Below, piece after piece: positions 1 through 9,790 of a stretch of 64,000 bases of DNA (its first letter is position 1; each line of letters starts with the position of its first letter). The stretch comes from Sinonovacula constricta (lineage: Eukaryota; Mollusca; Bivalvia; Cardiida; Solecurtidae). The notes below the pieces were generated by a model that was not told where the DNA came from, searched no databases, and saw only the letters and a list, made by a program, of their open reading frames with translations. The DNA lies in assembly GCA_007844125.1 (NCBI GenBank), contig CM017561.1:64767143-64831142 (forward strand), in the 5' to 3' direction. Position numbers and translations under genes: made by a program.

Positions 1-80
1 TCGCATGACGTAGCTTTCGCGTAATAGCTAGAAAGAAAAGGATCATGCTAGAAAATTCATTTGTTTATTTTTAACTGGGC

Positions 81-135
81 TTCGTGAATGTTCTGGAGAC
101 TTCTGCCTTCTAGAAATTCTTTGGGTCTATATAAA
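81..135 (+). promoter_or_regulatory. Heat-shock-element array plus TATA box (candidate heat-inducible promoter)
   Basis: Alternating inverted pentamer cores lie in strict 5-bp phase: TTC 81-83, GAA 86-88, TTC 91-93, GAG 96-98, TTC 101-103. A second perfect inverted pair follows (TTC 108-110, GAA 113-115), then TATATAAA at 128-135. HSF1 trimers bind three or more alternating nGAAn/nTTCn units; this array has five contiguous units (one with a GAG core) plus two more, placed directly upstream of the TATA box as in hsp promoters. The TATA orientation implies rightward transcription starting near 160. No heat-shock protein frame follows, so the driven transcript is unknown. The site is clear in sequence; its activity is inferred. 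Confidence 0.62.
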
Positions 136-139
136 GGCT

Positions 140-1060
140 TGTTAGCAGATTTAAGTTTAAATTTGGACATTAAGTTTGGACAAATAGTTTGGAAATACCT
201 GTCTGCGTTGGAACTTACGTGGACTTACTATATAATATACAGTGATAACATCTATTTTGCATTCCCAAATTGTGTCTGATATATTTGTCGTTATTTTGTT
301 ATGCCATAGATTTAATTGTATATTAAAATAAAACATTATCGTACTAGATTGTTGCTGGCTAGTTCTTTCTGTTACACTATTTCGTCGTTTTATAAATAAA
401 TCTTAAATAGCGACACCGGTCGTAACAGTATACATGTTTTATAATGTCTTAACCTAAAATTCATTTTTTTAAAAATTTAAGAATTTTATGATTTATATGA
501 AAATATAATATATAATATCTTCGAAAATTGTTTTTATATGTTTTCTTCAAATAGCGAAATGCAAAAGGACACAATATCGGGGGACAGCAAGTTCACATAT
601 GAAGTTGAACATATAGGTCATGACTGGAGAGATGACGAGACATAATTTCACCAGCGACTGTCCAGTTTATGGCTTTGTCACTACTTTCATTGAATCTAAC
701 AACCTGTCAAGTTACCGTGCAAAGCAAATTTTTGGTCGTAAGTTTGCTTATCGTAATGTTTTTGTCTGCAATTTCTGCAAATGGATAGGGGTCTAATATG
801 ATAAGACTTGTGGTGCCAAGATATACGCATATAGCGAATGTGAACAATATGTATGTGAACAGTAAGTAGAATATGTCAAGTTTTTCTTGGAATAATTCAA
901 TTCAAATTGTAAAGAACATTTGAATTTGAATTAACAAATTAACAACTTTAGCACAGAGCAACCTTACAACCTTAATATCAAACTGAGCTTGGAGACTGTA
1001 TGATCTGGACTTATCATGTGAGAACTTGACGACTTGATAAACTGTATCTATATTTTAAAA
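140..1060 (+). other. Region downstream of the heat-shock promoter, no recognised gene
   Basis: The first ATG after the expected start (near 301) opens only a three-codon frame. An AATAAA-type signal lies near 328, so a short non-coding transcript is possible. An open frame covering 88-279 begins inside the HSE array and is unlikely to be coding. No family is recognised and no strong splice donor is seen before a GTAAGT near 740. Confidence 0.3.
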
Positions 1061-1064
1061 GCTG

Positions 1065-1255
1065 GTGTCCTTATGCCGACAGACAGATCCGATGCGGTAA
1101 CTGCTGTTTTTTTCTTTGTTATGTCTCTTCTCTGCTTTTTGTCACTTTTTTATTTACCCTGTTTGCCTTTGGTAAGTTAGGTAGTTCAGTTTTAAAAAAA
1201 CTGTGGTTACTTTTATAGGACCTTTTCCTATTTCCTATATAAAGTACTAAATTAT
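1065..1255 (-). repeat. R1 interspersed repeat, partial copy (minus)
   Basis: Read on the minus strand, this matches the left part of R1 as seen at 59690-59850: an aggaaaaggtcct-type start, a block with gcaaac, gtgacaaaa and agacataac, then the gttaccgc block. It is diverged and ends before the hairpin. Confidence 0.5.
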
Positions 1256-1489
1256 TGGTATAATTGACAATTATCCAACATGTATATATAGTAAGCTGTT
1301 ATACTGGCCTTTGTTGCATCAATAAGACACATGTGCCTGATTAAAACATGCACACAACCCTTTGACGAATGTCTTCTTCCGCAGCTGTTGTCAGTTGTTA
1401 ATAAATTGTGAACGCATAAAGTGCTGTAGGATCACTATCTGTTACATTTATGTCAACAGTTACACAGATAAACGTGTTCCCTTTATGGC

Positions 1490-2260
1490 AAAAGTTGAGG
1501 CACCGTTATAAGATGAAAACTGTTGGGTTTGCATTTTTCGTTCAATAACTCATAACATATTTGTTCTTACTTTTCCATTTGGCTTTCATGTTAATACCTT
1601 TGACTTATGCCTTTCCGAAGTTTGGTATATGTAGTGCGAGGTTAGAGCTATGTAAAACCGGTTTAAACACCCCCGTCGGTCCATATTGCCGACTGACCGT
1701 TCCAAGGCGGTAACTGTCGGGTTTCATCTTTTTTTAAATGACTTATTACAGATTTGTTCTTACATTTATATTTGGCTTGCATGTAAAAACCTTAGTCCTG
1801 TGCCTTTTTAATTTTTTGTACATGTTGCAATGCTCATAGGACTTTGTCATATATATTCTTATTCATGATCACAACAATGTTTCTTGTGCAGTTTGGCGGT
1901 CGTAAAAAATCTCCCCGTGCGTTTAATCTATGTTGTCATTTAATTCATCCTATAAGCATTGTTACGCGTATTTCCTTAGATGGACGTTGGACTATGGTTC
2001 CTCAATTCCATCTTCACATGAACTGGATGCTACAACCATTTACTCTTCTCTGGTAATTTTCTTCTTGATTTAAATTTTTTATTTTATTTATTATCAACAA
2101 ATTACTGTAGTTATTCTAATCGAAATACTACTCATCTGTCTTTTGAACACTGTGTGGACATTATTTTTCTATGACGACACCACTTTCGTCATACCTTATA
2201 AAAAAAACGTCAGCGCTTGGACATTTATGCAAATAGATCGGGTTTCTTTTCAGTGCTTGC
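1490..2260 (-). repeat. R1 interspersed repeat, near full-length unit (minus)
   Basis: This is a minus-strand copy of the unit at 7512-8158. It shares the caaccgg/aaaccggttt box, the CAGTCGG-type hairpin (near 1675-1700), the aacccgacagttaccgcctt block (near 1700-1725), and the long right part with ggttcc, cttcacatgaa and gtccaagcgctga motifs. The next unit follows directly, so this is a tandem pair with a period of about 650 bp. The open frame 1844-2056 inside it is not conserved between copies and is treated as non-coding. Confidence 0.7.
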
Positions 2261-2261
2261 A

Positions 2262-2570
2262 TTTGAGAAACCCATCAGGAAGTGCGAAGTAAGAGCTCTG
2301 TAAAACCGGTTTAAGCACCTCCAGTCGGTCCACATTGCCGACTGACTGTTCCTAAGCGGTAACTGTCGGGTTTCATATTTTTGTTAAATGACTCATTACA
2401 GATTTGTTCTTACATTTGTATTTGGCTTGCATGTGAATACCTTTGTCCTGTGCCTTTCAAATGTTTTTACACGTTGCAAGGCTCATAGGACTTTTTCACA
2501 TATATTCTTATTCATAGGACTTTGTCATATTCCTCTTTTCCTCTTGGTCGAAATGTTTATACAAGTATAA
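2262..2570 (-). repeat. R1 interspersed repeat, second unit, partial (minus)
   Basis: This repeats the hairpin block of the preceding unit: aaaccggtttaagcacc, then a diverged hairpin (cagtcgg...ccgactg), then the cggtaactgtcgggttt block. It continues to the conserved tcataggacttt...catatattctta end and is truncated after that. Positions 2388-2570 read as an open frame by chance. Confidence 0.65.
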
Positions 2571-3054
2571 AAATGCATTAAGGTGAGATACGATTGATTT
2601 TGACAAATACTTTGCAATGAACAATTTGAAAAATCAATAATGTGTTAAATCAAATTGTTGTTGTTATAGGGCTTTCATTTTAATACTTTATTTAACGAGC
2701 ATAAAACCGTTTCGAAACAGTTATTTGTTAAAAAAGGTTTCGTTTTAAGCCAGTGCAATGCATGTTCTAAGTTTTTAGAAATCCTTATTTGTTCGTTAAT
2801 ATAGGTATACATATCTATAAAAATCTATCTAGACAATCTATTTCTAAATTTCATTTAGCAAAGTCTGGAAAAGGTTTAGAAAATTGTTACTGTACCATAT
2901 ATCAACAAGAGTTGATACAATTTGGCAGCTCAAAAAGACAAAATTGCTCATTAGCAAAACACAGTGGTCAATCGATAGCTTTTACGAATCAAAACTCAGC
3001 CGGAACATGTCAATTAATAAGACCTGTGTTTTTGTTGTGGCCTATTAACATAAC
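2571..3054. other. Unassigned AT-rich segment left of the duplication
   Basis: A 90-codon open frame (2789-3061) begins with a non-ATG codon, has no recognisable domain, and ends exactly where the tandem segmental duplication begins. No splice context or homology is visible. I see no supported gene. Confidence 0.3.
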
Positions 3055-3715
3055 CAAATAACACACTGTATGAACAACACCAATTAATATGGCCCTTTAC
3101 CCAACCAAATTGCACACCGTATGACCCACTCCAACCAAATACCGGTGGGTCTGTGGTTCGAATATATCAAGTTAGTGCGATTCTTAGATCGTCTTCCTTT
3201 ACCGGGATTGACTACTAGCATAGGGCCTTTCTTTGTTCACAATTTTTCTGGGGGCATTTATTTAACAATACATATTAAATTGTATTTTAAATTATGTCTG
3301 TTTTATGTTTACAGAAAACATAAATATTCAATACATATATTTTGTCGACATGACTCAGATATTAATAATTGTTTGTTCATTCATCTCCATAACACTTAAG
3401 AGATCACTATCTATTATCATTAGTGTCAACATGGCTCTGACACAGTAACATTGCTAATCCATGTTTATGGCAGTGTTGTAGCTAAAATAATATAAAGTAA
3501 CGGAATTTGCATACAAACATCCCGTGTCAGTGGTACGGCTACAACGGTCAAAGTAAAATTATTTAGTTGGATCAGTGATATTGAAAGTCATTCATATTAT
3601 ATAAATTGATATACATTGATTTTATATTGATTTGTATATCGCATTATATTTTAGGATGAACTTTAGCTAAATTCACCGGCTAGTGCAAAATGAAATAACT
3701 TGACATTTTCTTTTG

Positions 3716-4090
3716 ACCCAAATTCGAAAAAAACCAAGACAAAGGGATTCACATGCACGCCAAATGTTAAAGCAAATCTGTGATGAGTCACAAAAAGAGC
3801 CCACCCAACAATTACCGCCCTGGAACGGTCATTTGGTAAAAGGGACCGACCGGGATGTTTAACCGGTTTAACACTGCTCTAACCTTGAACTTCCTGATGG
3901 GTTTAAAAAATGCAAGCATTATTTCTATTAGAAGAAATATACATAATTATTGATTGAAAACGAAATCAAACTTTTGAATCAGAAAAAAAACACAATGACT
4001 AACAATGAAATTGAGAAAATAAAGTCCAAATCTATCAAAGAAAAAGTACAAGTAACAATCCTTATAGCATTTATAAACCCTATTTAACCC
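3716..4090 (+). repeat. Diverged R1 repeat within copy A
   Basis: The copy contains R1 landmarks in order: cacatgcacgccaa, gtgatgagtca, caacaattaccgcc(c)tggaacggtca, a decayed hairpin (catttgg...ccgaccggg), aaccggttt, cttcctgatgggttt and gcaagcatt. The equivalent in copy B is 10640-10990, so this insertion predates the segmental duplication. Confidence 0.7.
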
Positions 4091-4718
4091 TATTATGTCG
4101 TACAACAGTGTCCCTTATAAAAGAGAATATCAAAAACGACGTAACCGATCAGATAACGATTGCGGAAATTGCGTGTAATCTGCTTTGCACAATGCAGGGA
4201 TTTAATAATTCCATGGGGACGACTTTTCTGTGGAATGACAGGATAATAAAATTTGTTTTTGTTTAATATAAATGTCCACATAAAGACAATGAACCACTTA
4301 AACTTAAGATAATACCTAAGGTTACATGTACGAAAGGTTACAGCAGATCGTAGGGCCTCATCAATATAAAAAGTGTAAGTTCATTTCATTTTCAGCCATG
4401 ATTCAATATTATAGTTTTACCAGGTATGGTTGGTAAGACTTTGCATATTCCGAGCTCGTATATTAGCTATACACGCAAAACGATGTTGTCTCATTCATTT
4501 TTCTTTTACGCGCAAACCGAAGTTCACGTATTGATTTAACGTTCGGAACTATTTTCACAGATCGATGACACTGACAGAGTATGCAGCTTTTCACTATTAT
4601 AAACGACTAGTGTGGTGTTGTACATGAAATTCATGTTTGCACCCATAACACATAACATGATTCAAATGAGGTGTGTGTGGGGTGTGTGTCTGCGGTGGTT
4701 TTATTTATTATATATATC

Positions 4719-4920
4719 TTTTTTTAAAAAGTTATATGGGCGGGAACGACAAAATAAGTGTTCAATACAAAAGAAATGACTGATATAAAATGTATTGAAA
4801 TATACAATATTAATATATATATATATTAATATTGTATATTTCAATATATTTTATATCAGTCATTTCTTTTGTATTCAACACTTATTTTGTCATTCCCGCC
4901 CATATAACATTTTTTTAAAA
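4719..4920. repeat. Near-perfect 200-bp palindrome (inverted repeat with AT centre)
   Basis: Arms of about 100 bp are centred at 4819/4820. The left arm gttatatgggcgggaacgac (4731-4750) is mirrored by gtcattcccgcccatataac (4889-4908). Only about three mismatches are visible between the arms, and the centre is an alternating TA run. Copy B has only the right-arm-type sequence (about 11748-11795). The element could be a foldback/MITE-like insertion or an inverted duplication made by template switching. Confidence 0.85.
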
Positions 4921-7511
4921 AAATCTAAAATGGTTTTGGGGGTTGAAATATAATGAAAGGAATGTTTTCCCAATATATAAACAAGTTTGAACTAGCTCGA
5001 AAAGTGACAAAACAGCGAGACCTTTTCTTATTTACCTATAGATATTGCATAAATAGAAGGTAATGTTACAGCCTTGGAACAACCAGTTGGAAAATGGATC
5101 GACAAGGGTACTCAATTTTTGTCCTGAAAGCAAAACAGTATTAACATGTATTAGGCCGCACATTGCCAGAATTGGTATTTATTTATAAGTGAATTTGAAT
5201 TTTTATTAACGAAAAAGCAACAACACATAATGCAAAATGTATTTTGATACATAAAATTTAAAACACTGCGCTGTATACATTTGAATTTGGATAAATTTGT
5301 AAAGGTGATATACAATTACGTTATGATTCATTACATTTTTGTATTATCCTTTTAGTGCATATACAATAGATATTTTCGCATATTTTGGCATCCCGCTCCT
5401 GTGTGACGAAGGGGTAACTTACTAGTAATAAATTTAATACAACTTCCGAACTTCAACTGGCGGCCATAACGCTATAAAAGGTAGGAAATAAGGAATTAGT
5501 TATCAATTATAAAAAAACAACAACACTACACTATAACTAGTTCCCTAATCATAAAGCTTACAGTATCACTACTGGTCAGGCTATGCTATGCCCATGAGAA
5601 TCACTGCAAGACAAAAGGGTTGTAATTGTGATTGTAAAGTAATGCAATACCAGATGAGCTTAGAGTGATGAAATCGTTAACCTCTAACATAACTGACCTG
5701 AACCGTTAAAATGTTTAAAAGAGATTGAGACAGAACCGTGTCAGTGATCGACATATAGCCCTTATTATGGTACACGTGTACCCAATATTTAATCCAAAGT
5801 TATCTCCTCACAGATTTTTGAGAATGTATAGAGTTGCGTTGATAAGGAGCCACATTATCCGGATCTACCCCATATAAATAAATACATATTTAATTCGTAC
5901 TTAGCAACTTAGGGGTTAATAAGTAGAGGTCATTAGGTACATAGACTTTGTCATAGAATGTGATTGGAAATGATGCGAGTGTATCTTTTCAATGAAACTG
6001 CACGTATAAATACATATTATATAATATTTTTATTTATCATTAAAACATAGCCATCAACAACTAAAAAACTAATCCCAAAACAAAATTAAAATTTAATACG
6101 TTTGGTAATTGTGTGGGTCTGTTGTGTTAAGGAGTCATGGTTCATTTGGGTATCTAACACGTATCTTTACCTTTGATTTAAAATACAACTACATTCAGTA
6201 AGCATATCCCATTACGTAGCATGAATGACAATACGCCACTGAGTAGATTTAAAATATTTCATCGAAGCGCTTAGTATAGAAAATACGCATTCGACGCCAT
6301 GATACAGGTATTCGTTCAATTATTTTTTTTTCGTTAATTGCTCGATTAAACATCCACCTTATGTTTAAATGTGACATTATACCATTATACCACACCAAGC
6401 CAACGTTTGTGAACATGAAAAAAAAGAAAGAGAGAAGAGAAAGAACGAAAGAACATATATTAATGCTCCTGTTAGCCTTGAAAGTGCGTGCGTATGTTTA
6501 TGCCAAAGATTGGAAATGAAGTTGAAATTCCTCGATTACAAATATTACTTCAGAATCCAAACATCAACACGCCAACATTTCCCACAACCATCTTTCAGCA
6601 GTACCTATAATGATTATAGGGTCGGACAATGGAAAACTAATGAGACTTATTGCCAGAAATTATCGATGGAGAGGCGAGTAATTAAAAATTCTTGAGCTTC
6701 GGGAGATGATGTTTGTCAATCCTCTTATTGCAAATGGCTAGAAATAAGGTTGAATGGATGGATTGAATAACAGCTCTGTTACTCATCGAAAATATATTGT
6801 AGAATGTAACAATTTATCAGGCATATATATCGTTACTGATTTATTGCTTGACAATAGCAACAAGATGCTAATTAAAATGTCATAGCCAAAACAATTTAAC
6901 GGTGTTTTTGAAATACAATAAATCGCACCATTATATAGAGATACTTACAAACTTAATTGATAAACCAGAAGAGCGAGCAAAGTTGACACATTGTCCAAAT
7001 ACAGGCGCAAACTAATTATTTACAATTCATTATGTTCGTAAAAGAATTGAAGAGATTTCAAATTGCTACACTGATGTCAAACGTTGTGACTTAATGGAAG
7101 TATAGCTCAACTGTTGTTTTAAATTGCCTTCTTCAAGACACTTATTATCATATTAATTGAGATAATATAAAGCCATGATAAATTCTGTGTTTTTTCTCTT
7201 ACCAGAGCGTTGTTGCGTGCACTGTTAAACAATAACGTGTTACTTGTATAACGTGATAGATATTTAGCGAGAGCATATATTGCCTGGGGAATTGTTTTTC
7301 TCTTTAAACACATCTTATTACTTGGAAACAAGTTGGCATTTCTCATATGAATAAAGAAACCAAAATAGTAATGTGCTAGTTGCATCTATTTATATGTTTT
7401 TAAGGATATAAAAAGTTGTCTAAGCACATGCAATTCATATGCTTGTTTACTTAGGTCTTGGAGAGATAGCAAGAATAAATCTTAAAGAAACCAACAATAA
7501 GAATATTATTC

Positions 7512-8158
7512 CTATGAGCATTGCAACATATAGCAAACTCCGAAAATGCACAGAACAAACGTATTTCACATGCAAGCCAAGCGAAAAGGAAGAACAAATT
7601 TGTGGTGAGTCATTTAACGAAAAGAGCAAACCCGACAGTTACCGCCTTGGAACGGTCAGTCGGCAATATGGACCGACTGGGGTGCTTAAACCGGTTTTAC
7701 AGAGCTCTAAACTCGCACTTCCTGACGAGTTTCTCAAATGAAAGCAATGATAAGAAAAACGATCGATTGAATACAAAATGTCCAAGCGCTGATATTTTCT
7801 ATAAGTTATGACGAAAGTAGTGACGTCATTGAAAAAATGTCCTCATAGTGTTTAGGAAAGAAAATGATATTATTTCGATTTGAAAAACTACACAAGAATG
7901 GATGAATATTAAAGAAGTTAACTTCTGAATTATGAACAAACAGGACCAGAGACGAATAAATGGTTGTAGCATCCTGTTCATGTGAAGATGACATTGAAGA
8001 ACCAAAGTCCAATGGCCATCAGAGGAAATACACCTAACAATCCTTATATTATGAATTGAATGACTACATAGATTACATGCACGGGGAGATTTTTTACGAC
8101 CGCCACACTGCACAAGTAACATTGTTGTGATAACAAATAAGAATATATGACAAAGTCC
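7512..8158 (+). repeat. R1 interspersed repeat, full unit (plus), first of a tandem pair
   Basis: This is the reference copy for R1. In order it holds: a gagcattgcaacata start, a cacatgcaagcc block, gtgagtcatttaacga, caaacccgacagttaccgcc, the hairpin (cagtcgg, 9-nt loop, ccgactg) at about 7660-7682, aaaccggttt, cctgacgagtttctcaaatg, gtccaagcgctgatatt, a TGACGTCA at 7821-7828, and a long right part. The period to the next unit is about 647 bp. Open frames on both strands here (for example 149 codons on the minus strand, 7826-8275) span unit boundaries and are not considered genes. Confidence 0.8.
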
Positions 8159-8550
8159 TATGAGCATTGCAACACATACCAATCTCCGAAAAGGCACAGA
8201 ACAAAGGTATTTCACATGCAGGCCATGCGAAAAGTAAGAACAAATTTGTGATGAGTCATTTAACGAAAACAGCAAACCCGACAGTTACCGCCTTGGAACG
8301 GTCAGTCGGCAATATGGACCGACTGGGGTGCTTAAACCGGTTTTAAAGAGCTCTAAACTCGCACGTCCTGACGAGTTTCTCAAATGCAAGCAATGATAAG
8401 AAAAACGATCGATTGAATACAAATGTCCAAGCGCTGATATTTTCTATAAGTTATGACAAAAGTATTGACGTCATTGAAAAATAATGACCACATGGTGTTT
8501 AGAAAAGAATATGGTGTTATTTTGATTAGAAAAACTACACAAAAATGGTT
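8159..8550 (+). repeat. R1 interspersed repeat, second tandem unit, truncated (plus)
   Basis: This repeats the first 370 bp or so of the preceding unit nearly base for base, including the hairpin at about 8306-8328 and a TGACGTCA at 8466-8473. It ends near the junction at about 8549, where sequence shared with copy B (near 14190) resumes. Together with the preceding unit it forms the 1-kb segment absent from copy B. Confidence 0.8.
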
Positions 8551-9790
8551 GAACGCGTGTTTTGCAAACACATGAATAAAACACATTGAAATAGCAAATC
8601 ATTTTTAGCCTTTTTCAGCATGTTATGGGACTGATTAACATCAGATATATATTTTTGTTTCAATTGATGATTTGTGCATAGTGTTGATTGTATTGGTATT
8701 ACTGGGCGATTATCATAGGCGACTGAACTGTGTCTAATGACAGGGACACGAAATTAAATTATTTGACTAATGGTTGAAATTCCCCGTTAAACATGCTTTT
8801 GTATTCATTGTTTTTCACTAGTCCTTAAAATATTCACGTCCGTTCCATGCATATAAATTACATGTTCTTATTTTCACGGGCATTATCATTAGGTAAACTT
8901 TTTACCGAAAGTACGGCTCCGTGGTTGTGCCATAAATTTAGCAACGAAACATTTGAACAGTGATCCAAAGACAAAGTCCCCCTTACCACCAAAAAGGGTT
9001 CATGTATATAATACAAAATTTATATAGTAAAATGCAACATATTTTATTGGCATGACAATATAATATTAACTTACTGTTTAAATAAGGTGGTATACTAGTA
9101 ATACATGTATATTCATTGCATATTGAAAAAAAATCAATGTGTATTTAAGTGAATAGTAAAATTACATTGCAGCTATGTTATTTAAAAACACACAATTATA
9201 TGTGCAACTTTGCTTTAATATCATATAATTGGTATAATACAATCAACCAGGTAAAAATATCGGATCCGCAAATTAATAAATAACGATTAAATATAATTCG
9301 AGAACACTATTACCGATTACAAATGCAAAAGAAAAACTGATAATACACTAGCTTTCGTCAGTCAAATGGCAATATGGTGTACACGGGAATTTAACAACAA
9401 TTAAATTTGCTATCAATAATAGAAAACTAACGTATATGACCTAAAAGAAACAAGCAACAAAATTATAATCTAATCGCGGCACCATCCCGGAGCCGTAAGG
9501 CAAACTTAGAAGACAAATAGTTTTAAAATAAGTCTTTACTTAATTAAATATGTAAACAACACTTAAACGTTTCCAAACTGATTTTTCAAATTACTTTGAT
9601 GACGTCAATGAGAAGGATTTAGTGGACAAAACGATCTGTTTGTATTTTAACTTGTCTCTTGATATATTCAAATTAGCAAATAACGGTAGCTTTATCAAAT
9701 TACAAATACTTGCTGTACTGCTTTTTGTTTATTTTCTTGTTAAAACAAAAAGACAGTCAGTGTATTACGTGATTTACATTTACCGAAACA

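Larger units (their letters stand above)
3055..9790. repeat. Tandem segmental duplication, copy A
   Basis: Copy A aligns along its length in direct orientation with 9791-15365. Paired landmarks include acacactgtatgaacaacac (3061 and 9797), the acgatgt...ctcattcat block (4470 and 11515), the cagtaccacaactggtcagg-type block (5560 and 12415), the gcgcttagtatagaaaatac block (6268 and 13120) and the ggaacagtgatccaaagac-type block (8955 and 14550). By eye most aligned stretches differ at only a small fraction of bases. Copy A carries a 200-bp palindrome (4719-4920), a segment of roughly 150 bp near 6830-6990, and a 1-kb R1 insert (about 7498-8549) that copy B lacks. No coding region inside is preserved between the copies. 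Confidence 0.85.

Noticed and set aside
100..3000. hsp70 or small heat-shock protein gene behind the HSE/TATA promoter
   Set aside because: No frame with HSP70, HSP90 or alpha-crystallin motifs is present in the following kilobases.
6510..6695. Small gene shared by copies A and B (6510-6695 and 13333-13524)
   Set aside because: The two copies use different frames after a few codons because of indels, so the peptide is not conserved.
7826..8275. 149-codon minus-strand open frame
   Set aside because: It lies wholly inside the R1 tandem repeat, crosses the unit boundary, and other R1 copies do not keep the frame.
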